Counted from the stretch's first letter, positions 1 through 8,639 are shown. The stretch is DNA of 64,000 bases from Chitinophagaceae bacterium (GCA_016719165.1 JADKAJ010000002.1:124001-188000), one strand, 5' to 3'. Program-made: numbers and translations. The notes: generated by a model from the letters alone, not told the origin.

Positions 1-454
1 TAAAAAAATCTTTAAAGAAAACGATCAACTGGTTATCTGACTGATCAGGCGTAAGATTGGCCTTTTTTTCAAGCAATACTGCTATGAAATCAATGATCCT
101 GAGTAATAACCCGATAAAAGAAACAATCAGGACAATTGTACCAACACAATGTACAATCTCTTTTGCCGTGTATTTGTAGATTGTCACATTAATTATTTCC
201 GGGAAATTCAGTTTATATAAAGCAGCAATAGAAACCAGTATCAGCAGAAAAAAACCAAGGGGCTTCATCACCAGACTGGTAAATGATTGTTTATCTACAT
301 TATTCCAAATCCTATGTACAATACGAAAGAGTAAGCCGGCTACATAGCGGGAAATATACCGCATGAATAACCATACAAATAATATGATGCCGCCTGCTAT
401 AAGGTAATTCCTTACGGGGTTGTCCCACCATACCTGTTCCAGAAAGTCATTCAT
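1..454 (-). CDS. MscS-like mechanosensitive channel, N-terminal part (cut by window edge)
   Basis: The frame opens with ATG at 454 and runs off the left edge with no stop, giving 151 residues. Visible are three hydrophobic stretches: about residues 18-36, about 63-80 and about 99-120. They are joined by basic loops, as in the membrane part of small MscS-type channels of Bacteroidota, which release solutes on hypo-osmotic shock. The pore helix and the cytoplasmic beta domain that would confirm the family lie outside the window. The gene starts 50 nt after the stop of the secreted protein at 505-1335 and reads the same way, so it may be the last gene seen of the rsfS-ftsH cluster. Family assignment is from overall pattern only; a different multi-helix membrane protein remains possible. 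Confidence 0.7.
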   Translation of the reverse strand, partial: MNDFLEQVWWDNPVRNYLIAGGIILFVWLFMRYISRYVAGLLFRIVHRIWNNVDKQSFTSLVMKPLGFFLLILVSIAALYKLNFPEIINVTIYKYTAKEIVHCVGTIVLIVSFIGLLLRIIDFIAVLLEKKANLTPDQSDNQLIVFFKDFF

Positions 455-504
455 GAAATAAGAAAATTTGAACTATAAAATTATTGAATTCGCAGAAGAT
501 AATA

Positions 505-1335
505 TCAGCGGATGGCATAAATAGAAATGCAGTCCAGCTTTCCATCACATTCTTTCCGCAATGCATACAAGCGACTTGCACTAAAATTGAATGACCTGGC
601 ACCGGTAATTTGTTCAGGTATTTTCCATTCATCGTACATAAAAGTATTGATGTCGTAGCGGAAAAGTGTATCCTGCTTTGAACCAAAAATAAACTTTCCG
701 GTCACTTTCAGGTTTTGCCAGCGTTGAATCATAATATTGTTTTTCAACGATCCGAAATAATCAAACACATACACTCCTTTCAATGAATCATACAGGTACA
801 CATACTTATTCTCATCAAATATTTTATATGGTGAAGGGCCATAGCCTAATAAAAGCCTGAAATCAGGTGTTTCCTGTAATAACTTCCCATCTTCATCTAT
901 TTTTTTGAGTTTACTCTCCAGTTCGTCATATACCCAGATTTTATTATCATATGATTGGGCAATAACTTTTGCCTGAAAAATATTCTGCTTCCGGATATCA
1001 ACAGTATTGACAGCATTCAGGAAACGATCCAGCATGACAACTGTTGCAAAGTCACGGTAATAAAGTAACACTTTTAGAGGGTTAGAAACATCGATCAGTG
1101 TAGCTCTGCCAAACTTTCTTATGTCATTATAAATCGCAACAGAGTCTCCGTTAGCTGTATATTTTTTAACCTGGTTCCGGCTGTTGAGTACATAAATATT
1201 GTCCAGGTTGTCAACGGTAAAGTCAACGATATCTCCTTTCAGGATTTTAAGTAACTGGAAAGTTGTATCGGCTTGTGAAAACCCGGTAGCAGACAACAAA
1301 AAGGAAACAAACAATATGGCTGAAAATTTTTTCAT
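505..1335 (-). CDS. Secreted protein with beta-propeller-like repeats, function unknown
   Basis: This 276-residue protein starts with a Sec signal peptide (MKKFSAILFVSFLLSATGFSQ, cleavage likely after the first 20 or so residues). The mature part contains short repeated units of the type 'D-N-x-x-N-I-Y-V-L-N' and 'Y-D-N-K-I-W-V-Y-D', typical of blade strands in beta-propeller or NHL/WD-like sensor proteins. It also contains several Cys near the C terminus (CDGKLDC). The start codon follows the lpxH stop directly (TAAATG with no spacer), so the two are almost certainly translated from one mRNA. I do not recognise a named family. A periplasmic or surface location is inferred from the signal; no catalytic motif is visible. 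Confidence 0.8.
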   Translation of the reverse strand: MKKFSAILFVSFLLSATGFSQADTTFQLLKILKGDIVDFTVDNLDNIYVLNSRNQVKKYTANGDSVAIYNDIRKFGRATLIDVSNPLKVLLYYRDFATVVMLDRFLNAVNTVDIRKQNIFQAKVIAQSYDNKIWVYDELESKLKKIDEDGKLLQETPDFRLLLGYGPSPYKIFDENKYVYLYDSLKGVYVFDYFGSLKNNIMIQRWQNLKVTGKFIFGSKQDTLFRYDINTFMYDEWKIPEQITGARSFNFSASRLYALRKECDGKLDCISIYAIR

Positions 1336-2106
1336 TTATTTCCTGATGATCTTGTCATCATTCCCTTTGTAAGATTTTAGTTCCAAGGTGGAGCCATCAA
1401 ATACAGCATAGGTGTAATAACGGATCCAGTCACCCAGGTTAATATATTTACTCTCTTCATTCAGACGATACTCAATGGCCAGGTGTCTATGTCCGAATAC
1501 AAAAAAATTGATCTTTTGCTGTACCAGCACTTCTTTACAGTAAATGATCAGCCATTCCTTGTCCTCACCCAGGAATATCTCTTCAGAAGCTCCCGTCTGT
1601 GCCCTGCTGCGGCGGCTGAGGTAATTGGCTAACCCCATGCCCAAGAGAGGAGGAAAAATGCCAAACAACCATTTACTCACCGGGTTGCGAAATACTTTTT
1701 TCAGTCTTTTATACCCATGATCGCCGGGTCCCAGGCCATCGCCATGCCCGATCAGGAACTTTTTTCCGCTTCTTTCAAATTCTTTGGGTTGAAAATAAAC
1801 CGGCATATTAAGCTCCTGCTGAAAATAATCCCGCATCCACATATCGTGGTTACCCACAAAAAAATGCATCGATATCCCGGCATCAGCCAATTCGCCCAGC
1901 TTTCCTAATAACCGGACAAAACCTTTAGGAACAACTTTCCGGTATTCATACCAGAAATCGAACATATCGCCGACCAAAAAGATTTCTGCTGCTTCCTGTT
2001 TAATCTCATCAAGAAATTGTACAATGATCTTCTCTCTTTCGAGACTGCTGGCATGATCGGGAGCGCCAAGATGAAAATCAGAAAGGAAATAGATTTTTTT
2101 ATCCAC
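1336..2106 (-). CDS. lpxH: UDP-2,3-diacylglucosamine diphosphatase LpxH-type
   Basis: A 256-residue calcineurin-like phosphoesterase of the LpxH kind, which hydrolyses UDP-2,3-diacylglucosamine to lipid X and UMP in lipid A synthesis at the inner face of the cytoplasmic membrane. The metal-binding blocks are all present in order: D10-x-H12 in SDFHLG, D47 in VGDMFDFW, GNHD at 85-88, H121 in GHGDG, and GHRH with H206 and H208. Length is close to the usual 240-260. The neighbours upstream are a lipoprotein gene (34 nt away) and the GGCT-like gene; downstream the secreted protein gene abuts it. A second lipid A gene, lpxD, lies at the far end of the window. The assignment as LpxH rather than another member of the superfamily rests on the GDMFDFW/GHRH combination and length. 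Confidence 0.88.
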   Translation of the reverse strand: MDKKIYFLSDFHLGAPDHASSLEREKIIVQFLDEIKQEAAEIFLVGDMFDFWYEYRKVVPKGFVRLLGKLGELADAGISMHFFVGNHDMWMRDYFQQELNMPVYFQPKEFERSGKKFLIGHGDGLGPGDHGYKRLKKVFRNPVSKWLFGIFPPLLGMGLANYLSRRSRAQTGASEEIFLGEDKEWLIIYCKEVLVQQKINFFVFGHRHLAIEYRLNEESKYINLGDWIRYYTYAVFDGSTLELKSYKGNDDKIIRK

Positions 2107-2140
2107 GTTTATTTTTCAGTATACTGCCGGAGCAATTGAA

Positions 2141-2674
2141 TTATTTAGAATATAATTTGTAATTACCCTCTATTGTCCCCTTCCCGTTTTTATCCCAAAT
2201 CCGGAATGATATAGTGAATGATGCAGGAGGTGAACCTTCTCTTAATCTTATTTGAGCCCATATGGATATAGCTTTTGCATCTTGTGGCGATACACCAGAA
2301 TCATCAGCAAACAAATCAGGCTTATCCAGTAAGACAGTTCCATCTTCGGATATAATTTTTTCTGACGCTCCTATCATCACTTTATCGTTTTTTACTACCC
2401 AGCCTGTATCTATTTTCACGATCATTTTTACCGGGCTTGTAAAATCTACTGCATTATTCTCGGGTACCCCATCACCATTTTCAAAAATGAGATAGGCTTT
2501 TTCTACTTTTAATCCTGTTGCCTTCAGATTGATATTATTATAAATACGGGGTTCATCTTCTCTGGAGACAGCGCTGCTATTTTTATCTTTTTGTCCTACG
2601 GAGCAATTGAACTCACAGGATGATAAAAGAAAAACACAACTTAAAAATAACAGTATAGAAGCCGGTAATTTCAT
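2141..2674 (-). CDS. Small lipoprotein, function unknown
   Basis: A 177-residue protein with a hydrophobic start ending in the lipobox LLSSC, so Cys20 is the predicted lipid-bearing residue. The mature part is soluble, has no recognisable catalytic motif and is rich in alternating hydrophobic and polar residues, which suggests an all-beta fold. Its ATG overlaps the stop of the GGCT-like gene by 4 nt (ATGA), so the two are translationally coupled. I do not recognise the family; membrane anchoring in the periplasm or outer membrane is inferred from the lipobox alone. Confidence 0.75.
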   Translation of the reverse strand: MKLPASILLFLSCVFLLSSCEFNCSVGQKDKNSSAVSREDEPRIYNNINLKATGLKVEKAYLIFENGDGVPENNAVDFTSPVKMIVKIDTGWVVKNDKVMIGASEKIISEDGTVLLDKPDLFADDSGVSPQDAKAISIWAQIRLREGSPPASFTISFRIWDKNGKGTIEGNYKLYSK

Positions 2675-3102
2675 GAAGATTTCTTTTGATTGAGATACTC
2701 TATCATATCCCCGGAAGCAATTACAGGCCTGCCGCTTACTTCACCATTAAACCAGTATATCCAGGCTTTTGTAACCTGGCCGTTACAAATTACATCTGTT
2801 ATTTCACGGCGATACAGTTGCATTTCATCTTCTTCAACATTTACTCCTTCATAGTCATCTAACTGGCCAAAAGCCCAGGAAAATTCATTTTCATGCTTAA
2901 TCTGGTACAATTCACCTACTATGAACACCTCTTCCTCTGCAGGAATCCCTGCAGGATAACTTCCCATATCAAACAATTTGCCTTTTACTTTTGCATCTCC
3001 AACCAGGTTAAAGTATCTGCTGATATACTCATACACATGGCTGTGAAAGCCGCTGCGTAATGAGCCGTATACAAATAGTTTGTAAATGCCTGAACTTGTC
3101 AT
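2671..3102 (-). CDS. Gamma-glutamylcyclotransferase (GGCT/AIG2-like) family protein
   Basis: A 143-residue cytoplasmic protein with the hallmarks of the AIG2/GGCT fold: the N-terminal strand and loop FVYGSLR near residue 11, a following G-K-L-F-D-M-G-S-Y-P-A segment, GELYQI, and the C-terminal LDDYEG block. Members of this superfamily cyclise gamma-glutamyl amines or peptides to 5-oxoproline, but many bacterial ones have no known substrate. Its length fits the family. It lies 27 nt after lutC and overlaps the next lipoprotein gene by 4 nt. Substrate cannot be deduced from context. Confidence 0.8.
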   Translation of the reverse strand: MTSSGIYKLFVYGSLRSGFHSHVYEYISRYFNLVGDAKVKGKLFDMGSYPAGIPAEEEVFIVGELYQIKHENEFSWAFGQLDDYEGVNVEEDEMQLYRREITDVICNGQVTKAWIYWFNGEVSGRPVIASGDMIEYLNQKKSS

Positions 3103-3129
3103 AACATAAAAGTACTAAAGCCCGGTGAT

Positions 3130-3765
3130 TTATGACTCAACAAGGAATAAATACACTTCTTTAGGTCCGTGAACACCCACTACCAATGTTTTTTCAATAT
3201 CTGCCGTGCGGCTGGGGCCTGTTGCAAAAGTGATTAAGGAAGGAAGGTTATTACCATATTTATCTTTTGCAGCCTGCAGGGCATCTTTTAGATCGTAAAC
3301 CAGTTGGTTGGTAAAAGCAATACAGATATGTATCGGTGCATAAACACTGGTGCTGCGGCCGCTACTTTGTGCGGTACTCATTACAATTGAACCTGTTCTG
3401 GCAACCAGGTATTCACAGCCAGTGATAGAAACATCACAATTTTCTAGACCGGTTTTTATCAATCTGTCAGACAGTTGTAAAGCTACTGGTTCAATGAGTT
3501 TATCCTCTACGCAATACACTTTTTGCCAATCCTGTTTTTTAACCAGGCTTCCCAACTGAAAAGCCAGTTCCTGCCGGTTGATACAATATATAAATTTTCC
3601 CTGTAGTTTAGTAAACTGCTCTGCAAATTCAACCTCAGCTTCCTGTTGAAGCGGTTCGAATACAGAGTTGGTCCCTTCGCTATTCGGAAAAGGCAAAGGC
3701 GTTGAATGACTCAACGCCTTGCGTATTTTCTTCAAGATATTTTCTTTTGAAGGAGAAACGTTCAT
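3130..3765 (-). CDS. lutC: LutC/YkgG-type lactate utilisation protein
   Basis: A 211-residue protein matching the LUD domain of LutC: the block R-T-G-S-I-V-M-S with the following S-G-R-S-T (residues about 122-140) and the C-terminal G-P-S-R-T-A-D-I-E-K signature, seen here as TGPSRTADIEKTLVVGVHGP. LutC works with LutA and LutB in oxidation of L-lactate to pyruvate. Here it sits 9 nt downstream of ftsH, while a lutB homologue is about 19 kb away at 22381-23760 and no lutA is in the window. That split and the coupling to ftsH suggest constitutive rather than lactate-induced expression, which is an inference. Confidence 0.85.
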   Translation of the reverse strand: MNVSPSKENILKKIRKALSHSTPLPFPNSEGTNSVFEPLQQEAEVEFAEQFTKLQGKFIYCINRQELAFQLGSLVKKQDWQKVYCVEDKLIEPVALQLSDRLIKTGLENCDVSITGCEYLVARTGSIVMSTAQSSGRSTSVYAPIHICIAFTNQLVYDLKDALQAAKDKYGNNLPSLITFATGPSRTADIEKTLVVGVHGPKEVYLFLVES

Positions 3766-3774
3766 ATTATCGAA

Positions 3775-5880
3775 TTAAATGGTCGGTGCTAAACCGATAT
3801 TTCCGGCCTGCTCATCTGTCGATTTTTCTTCTTCTTTCTTTGGCTCTGCCACTGGTATTGCTTCTTCAACAGGTTCATCCACTGTCACTTCATCTACGAG
3901 TGGTTTTTTTTCTTCAAATGGACGTTTACCTATCAATGCCTCCACATCACTCTGGAATAAAACTTCTCTTTCCAGCAGCGCATTGGCAAGTTTTTCAACA
4001 TCTGCCTTCTTCACAGTAAGCAGATCCTTTGTTTTTTCATAAGCGTCATCGATCAGTTTGCGAACTTCGTTATCGATCAGCTTAGCCGTTTCGTCAGAAT
4101 AAGGCTTGGTAAATGCTGTTTCCTGCTGCGGATCATAAAAGCTAACATTTCCCACTTTATCGTTCATACCATAAACTGTAACCATAGAATAAGCAATCCT
4201 TGTGATCTGCTGAAGATCATTCTGTGCCCCGGTAGAAATTTTATTAAAGAAAATTTGTTCACTGGCCCGGCCACCCAAAGTCATACAGATCTGATCTGTT
4301 AACTGATCTATATTATACAAGTATTGTTCCTTAGGAGTGTATTGCGCATAGCCTAATGCTGCTGTACCTCTTGGTACAATCGTTACTTTCAGTAAAGGAT
4401 ATGCATGTTCAAGGTACCAACCGCAAATAGCATGGCCGGCTTCGTGATAGGCAATGATCTTTTTTTCTTCCGGTGAGATGATCTTGTTCTTTTTTTCCAA
4501 CCCGCCGATCACCCTGTCCACCGCATCCTGGAAGTCAGACATGTCCACCGCCTCCTTATTTTTTCGTGCGGCAATCAATGCAGCTTCATTACATACATTG
4601 GCAATATCAGCCCCTGCAAAACCCGGAGTTTGTTCTGCCAGTTTATGTATATCCAATGTCTTGGAAATCTTGATCGGTTTCAGGTGTACTTTGAAGATCG
4701 CTTCACGACCCACAAGATCCGGCTTGTCAATTGTTATCTGCCTGTCGAAACGGCCGGGACGTAACAAGGCTGTATCCAATACATCAGGCCTGTTTGTCGC
4801 TGCAAGAACAATGATACCTACATCCGTACCAAACCCATCCATTTCTACCAGCAACTGGTTAAGGGTACTTTCTCTTTCATCATTACTCATCATTGCATTC
4901 TTACCCCTGGCACGGCCAATGGCATCGATCTCATCTATAAATATGATACAGGGAGCTTTTTCTCTTGCTTGTTTGAACAGATCTCGTACACGGCTGGCTC
5001 CCACCCCTACAAACATCTCAACAAAATCGGAACCACTTAAACTGAAAAAAGGAACTTGTGCTTCACCAGCCACCGCTTTTGCCAGTAATGTTTTACCGGT
5101 TCCGGGAGGACCAATCAATAATGCACCTTTCGGTATTTTACCCCCGAGGTTGGTATATTTTTTCGGGTTCTTAAGAAAGTCTACGATCTCCATCACTTCT
5201 ACTTTCGCCTCATCCAAACCAGCCACATCAGCAAATGTGATATTTACTTTTGTGCCTTTATCAAATAAAGTAGCTTTTGACTTACCAATGCTGAAAATAC
5301 CACCGGGACCCCCGCCGCCACCTGCGCCGCCACCCATTTTTCTCATTAGCAATATCCAGATACCTACAAACAATAGAACTGGTAACAAGAATTGCAGTAT
5401 GCCACCAAACCAATCCCTTTCATTATCAACATCAAAAACTACCTGTTGTACGGTTGGATTTTCCTTGTAATAATCGCTCATTTCCTTTTTAAAAGCATCC
5501 CCGCTGGTAATCTTAAATGACATATGAGGACCTTTCTCTGGTATTTTGCCAGATACTTCTTTCAGCTTTACCTCATTACTCTTAATACCTGCAGCTGTCA
5601 GGTACACCCTCACCACCTTACGGTTATCTATGATCATATATTTTTCGACTTCCCCTTTGGCAATCATATTCTTCAACTCCAGTTCATTGGTTTTAGCCAT
5701 ATTGGGTGTAAGCGGGCCGAACAGCTGAAAACCTATCAGCACGGCAAAAATGATGGCGTAGACCCAGTAAATACTGAAGCGGGGGCCTTTTTTGGGAGCC
5801 TGGGGATCTTCTCCTCCACCCGGGCGGTTATTAAATCTTGGAGGCTTCGTTTCGTTTCTTTTATTTGATTCTTGTGACAT
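3775..5880 (-). CDS. ftsH: ATP-dependent zinc metalloprotease FtsH
   Basis: A 701-residue membrane-anchored AAA+ protease that degrades misassembled membrane proteins and selected soluble regulators. The order is standard: transmembrane helix about 36-54, periplasmic FtsH extracellular domain, second helix about 160-180 followed by a Gly-rich hinge, Walker A GPPGTGKT at 257-264, Walker B IIFIDEID at 312-319, second region of homology (ATNRPDVLD...RPGRFDR), and the zinc site HEAGH at 479-483. The C-terminal tail is acidic and rich in Val, Glu and Pro. A 72-nt gap separates it from rsfS upstream, and lutC follows after 9 nt. The N-terminal 35 residues are Pro/Gly-rich and polar, consistent with a short cytoplasmic tail. 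Confidence 0.97.
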   Translation of the reverse strand: MSQESNKRNETKPPRFNNRPGGGEDPQAPKKGPRFSIYWVYAIIFAVLIGFQLFGPLTPNMAKTNELELKNMIAKGEVEKYMIIDNRKVVRVYLTAAGIKSNEVKLKEVSGKIPEKGPHMSFKITSGDAFKKEMSDYYKENPTVQQVVFDVDNERDWFGGILQFLLPVLLFVGIWILLMRKMGGGAGGGGGPGGIFSIGKSKATLFDKGTKVNITFADVAGLDEAKVEVMEIVDFLKNPKKYTNLGGKIPKGALLIGPPGTGKTLLAKAVAGEAQVPFFSLSGSDFVEMFVGVGASRVRDLFKQAREKAPCIIFIDEIDAIGRARGKNAMMSNDERESTLNQLLVEMDGFGTDVGIIVLAATNRPDVLDTALLRPGRFDRQITIDKPDLVGREAIFKVHLKPIKISKTLDIHKLAEQTPGFAGADIANVCNEAALIAARKNKEAVDMSDFQDAVDRVIGGLEKKNKIISPEEKKIIAYHEAGHAICGWYLEHAYPLLKVTIVPRGTAALGYAQYTPKEQYLYNIDQLTDQICMTLGGRASEQIFFNKISTGAQNDLQQITRIAYSMVTVYGMNDKVGNVSFYDPQQETAFTKPYSDETAKLIDNEVRKLIDDAYEKTKDLLTVKKADVEKLANALLEREVLFQSDVEALIGKRPFEEKKPLVDEVTVDEPVEEAIPVAEPKKEEEKSTDEQAGNIGLAPTI

Positions 5881-5952
5881 ATTATTCTATAGGTATTCCT
5901 GCTAATTAATAATTATTCCTTGAAAAAGTTGAGGCGGGCAGCTATTTTAACA

Positions 5953-6378
5953 TTACTCATTGTGCTCCTGTGATACCGCATCACTCCACATCTCCTCCAA
6001 CCTGTAAAACTTCCTGTTCTCAGGTAGCAATACATGCACCACCACATTTACATAATCTATCAGCACCCAGTGGAGGTTATTATACCCTTCATGGTGGAAA
6101 GGATTTTCTTCACACTTTTCTTTTACTTTATATTGCACATTATCTGCAATAGCCCTTATCTGCGGCTGATTGCCTGCCTCGCAAACAATAAAAAAATCAG
6201 CTACTGCTTCATTTATTTTTCTCAGGTCAAGAGAAACAATGTTTTCCCCTTTTTTTTCCTGTATAGCAGCAATGATGGTCTTGATGATTTTTGAGTTTCT
6301 CGTTAACCTTTTTGCACCCGGCTGTCCTTCGGACAAGCTTTTCTTTTTACGGTTGGTCAGTATTGCCAATTGTTCCAA
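5953..6378 (-). CDS. rsfS: Ribosome silencing factor RsfS
   Basis: A 141-residue protein of the RsfS/DUF143 family, which binds ribosomal protein uL14 and blocks joining of the two ribosomal subunits when nutrients are short. Typical blocks are D-L-R-K-I-N-E-A-V-A-D-F-F-I-V-C (about 51-66), the Q-I-R-A-I-A-D-N-V segment, and the W-V-L-I-D-Y-V-N-V-V-V-H core near 104-115. About 25 extra basic residues precede the domain (KKKSLSEGQPGAKRL), so the true start could lie further in. It heads the minus-strand ftsH cluster and is divergent from birA (56-nt gap). Confidence 0.9.
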   Translation of the reverse strand: MEQLAILTNRKKKSLSEGQPGAKRLTRNSKIIKTIIAAIQEKKGENIVSLDLRKINEAVADFFIVCEAGNQPQIRAIADNVQYKVKEKCEENPFHHEGYNNLHWVLIDYVNVVVHVLLPENRKFYRLEEMWSDAVSQEHNE

Positions 6379-6434
6379 ATATTGAGAGTGTTTGTTTTTT
6401 AGTTTAAGTTTACTTCGTCAAAAATAGCAATTAA

Positions 6435-7208
6435 TTGCCACAACCCTTCTCCACAACTCCTGTCGGTTTGCCATTCATTGAACTGCAATCGGTTGACAGT
6501 ACCAACAACTATGCCCGGGCTCAAATTCATGCTGGTTTGGCACAACATGGAATGACCATTTTTGCGCATGAACAGCTAGCAGGAAAAGGGCAACGGGGAA
6601 AGGTCTGGACCTCCGAAAAAGAGGCTAATATTGCCCTTAGTGTAGTGATAAAACCTGCATCATTAAGGCTTACACAGCAATTTCACCTGAGTGCCTGTGT
6701 GGCAGTGGCGGTACATGAATTTTTTATGAACTATACCGGAGACGACACCAAAATAAAATGGCCCAATGACCTCTACTGGCAGGACAGAAAGGCAGGGGGT
6801 ATTTTGATCGAGAATATTGTCGGAAGTTCTTCATCAGGCGCAGGAAATTGGGACTGGTCTATAATTGGCATCGGAATCAATATTAATCAAACAGTTTTCC
6901 CCCCCGATTTACCCAACCCGGTTTCATTAAGACAGATAACCGGGAAAATTTTTGAGCCGGCAGAGCTGGCTAAAGATATCTGTACTTACATTGAGAAGTA
7001 TTATCATCTGTTAATTAAAGAAGGCTTTCATAGTATATATTCCAATTATATTTCCAACCTGTACAAAAAGGAGGGAAAAGTAAAACTGAGGAAAGAAAAC
7101 AGGGTGTTTGAAGCGGTTATAAAGAAAGTAACTCCTGCCGGAAAATTAGTAGTGCAGCATGCGATAGAAGAGGAATTTGACTTTGGAGAGCTGGAATGGA
7201 TGATTTAA
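6435..7208 (+). CDS. birA: Biotin--[acetyl-CoA-carboxylase] ligase BirA
   Basis: A 257-residue single-domain (class I) biotin protein ligase without the N-terminal DNA-binding domain, so it should not act as a repressor. It shows the family blocks: S-V-D-S-T-N-N-Y-A near 20-28, G-K-G-Q-R-G-K-V-W (about 50-58, the biotinyl-AMP loop), K-W-P-N-D-L-Y near 109, K-A-G-G-I-L-I-E, and G-I-G-I-N-I-N near 150. The start is a TTG at 6435; no in-frame ATG precedes the conserved region, and the short leader agrees with homologues that begin only about a dozen residues before the FIELQSVDSTN block. The 3' end overlaps the convergent gene at 7205 by 4 nt. Confidence 0.93.
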   Translation: MPQPFSTTPVGLPFIELQSVDSTNNYARAQIHAGLAQHGMTIFAHEQLAGKGQRGKVWTSEKEANIALSVVIKPASLRLTQQFHLSACVAVAVHEFFMNYTGDDTKIKWPNDLYWQDRKAGGILIENIVGSSSSGAGNWDWSIIGIGININQTVFPPDLPNPVSLRQITGKIFEPAELAKDICTYIEKYYHLLIKEGFHSIYSNYISNLYKKEGKVKLRKENRVFEAVIKKVTPAGKLVVQHAIEEEFDFGELEWMI

Positions 7209-7522
7209 GTAATGTTTGCTTTTTGAAGTAATGAAATTTCATTTTCACTCTGCCTCGCCTCCACTTCGAACTTATTGTTATAATAACCCTTCTTGATCCA
7301 TTCAAAAAGATATTTGATGATAAACCCTATATACCCATGCTGCAGGTATTGCTCCACATGTTTCAGTTCATGACATATCCAATTCTTATCCTTTAAAAAC
7401 TCCTCCCTGCTTGTGTTGTGCAGATGTATGGTGGAACCAAACACAATGGCTACTTTATCGGCCTTCAATTTTGCCGCTGCAAAATAAGCCACCCATGATT
7501 TTTCTTTTATCTGTACCTGCAT
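7205..7522 (-). CDS. Small HExxH-motif protein, putative minimal metallopeptidase-like
   Basis: A 105-residue protein with the zinc-binding-like helix ICHELKHVEQY near residues 49-59 (HELKH fits HExxH) and a downstream Glu-rich block E-V-E-A-R that could supply the third ligand, as in some gluzincin or DUF4157-like proteins. A short hydrophobic stretch (YIGFIIKYLFEWI) lies between the two. No signal peptide is seen. It overlaps birA at the 3' ends by 4 nt. The motif is real, but activity is unproven: the protein is far smaller than typical peptidases, and it could be a toxin-like or scaffold fragment. I do not recognise a named family with confidence. Confidence 0.7.
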   Translation of the reverse strand: MQVQIKEKSWVAYFAAAKLKADKVAIVFGSTIHLHNTSREEFLKDKNWICHELKHVEQYLQHGYIGFIIKYLFEWIKKGYYNNKFEVEARQSENEISLLQKANIT

Positions 7523-7628
7523 ATTTCTATGACTTTAAACTTGTCTTTACCGTTGCAATAAAAAAGCTTCTATAACTGCATGTGCTGGTTACTTCCCGTT
7601 TACTATTCACTGTTCATCACTTATGTAC

Positions 7629-7846
7629 TCACCTCCACAATGTAAAGTTCCTTGAAATAGTAAACCCCCAGCGAAATTGACCTTTTCCCCAGGAGGTGAT
7701 AGTTCGGGGAATGAAACGGTTCTCTACTATTTCTGTTGCATTAGTGAAATTGAGGCGGAAAATGTGCCCGGATGTAAGTATCTCAAATCCCACTCCCAAC
7801 GGATCAAAGAATCTGATATTTTCATTTACAACGAAGGAATCCTTTT
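7629..7846 (-). pseudogene. 3' part of frameshifted DUF5777-like beta-barrel gene
   Basis: Reading the minus strand one base out of the frame of the gene at 7822-8541 continues the same protein from about residue 232. After T-K the shifted frame gives D-S-F-V-V-N-E-N-I-R-F-F-D-P-L-G, then G-F-E-I-L-T-S-G-H-I-F, and ends I-S-R-N-F-T-L-W-R at a TGA at 7629-7631. This is the expected C-terminal strand pattern of an outer-membrane barrel. The shift point is the A4 tract (T4 on the plus strand) at 7843-7846: with three A instead of four the two parts form one 303-residue protein. Either a genuine recent mutation or a sequencing error. Confidence 0.8.
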
Positions 7847-8541
7847 GTGGCCTGCTGACGGAAAGGATGAAAATAATCTACCACCAGGTTAAAGCGGTTA
7901 GCCACCAAAGGAAGCTTTATAGCGCCTCCAAGTGCAAACATGCTTTTCTGATCGTAGGAAACAGCATACCCCCGAGTCAAAAATGTAGGATTCAGCTGTA
8001 AACTAATCTTATTGATCTTCCTGGCAATTATCAGTTGTACCACATTGCTGGTACGGTCAGCTAAACCGGTAAAACTGTTATCCTGGTTCTCAAACGGACT
8101 TCGCTTTTGGGAAGAGATAACAGCATTGGCATATATGGCGATGGATAAAGGATGTGTTGGATCGTCCTGCTTTTGTATCAATAATTGGTGTTTCACACCA
8201 ATTTCCCAAAGGCTTTGTACCTGGCTTGCTCCTTTAGCCCTTGCCAGAACGAGGTCAGTTTTATGTCCCATCCCGATATGAAAACCAATACGTATATCTG
8301 CAGCATTATCAAGCCCGAAAAACCGTTTTATCCCGCCATTATCACCGGCAATATCACCAAAGTTGTGGGTGACATTAAAATCCATTTTGCCCTTACCGGT
8401 CACTTCTGTTGTACGAGCATTGATCGTTTTAGTGGAATTGAATATTCTTACAGGTTTACCCGCAGTAATTTTTATGGCGCTGTCCTGGGCGGCTACAATA
8501 AAGGAAATAAAAAATACTGCAAGGGTGAATAACTGCTTCAT
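7822..8541 (-). CDS. DUF5777-like outer-membrane beta-barrel protein, frameshifted near its 3' end
   Basis: The intact 5' frame codes for 239 residues: a Sec signal (MKQLFTLAVFFISFIVAAQ), then repeated amphipathic strands with aromatic girdles as in DUF5777 proteins (early block M-D-F-N-V-T-H-N-F-G-D-I near residues 54-65, later N-V-V-Q-L-I-I-A-R and Y-F-H-P-F-R). The last seven or so residues (GFLRCK and neighbours) do not fit the family and arise from a one-base shift at 7843-7846; the true C terminus lies in the next frame down to 7629. Related proteins in Bacteroidota are often encoded beside cytochrome or YceI-like genes; none is seen here. Function unknown. Treat the annotated stop at 7822 as premature. 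Confidence 0.8.
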   Translation of the reverse strand: MKQLFTLAVFFISFIVAAQDSAIKITAGKPVRIFNSTKTINARTTEVTGKGKMDFNVTHNFGDIAGDNGGIKRFFGLDNAADIRIGFHIGMGHKTDLVLARAKGASQVQSLWEIGVKHQLLIQKQDDPTHPLSIAIYANAVISSQKRSPFENQDNSFTGLADRTSNVVQLIIARKINKISLQLNPTFLTRGYAVSYDQKSMFALGGAIKLPLVANRFNLVVDYFHPFRQQATKGFLRCK

Positions 8542-8639
8542 ATCATGGGTTTATAATCCGATAAGAATCGTTTATAAACCTGTTAGGGTTGCCCATTTCA
8601 GTTGAAACAATAAAACAGTTTTAGAGCAAGTGTATAGAA

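Noticed and set aside
41..70. Terminator-like GGCGTAAGATTGGCC-T7 near the left edge
   Set aside because: It lies inside the MscS-like reading frame, and the stem is incomplete on close reading.
4454..5470. Long plus-strand open frame (338 codons) opposite ftsH
   Set aside because: It is the antisense shadow of the conserved ftsH AAA+ and protease region; its predicted protein is low-complexity and has no family features.
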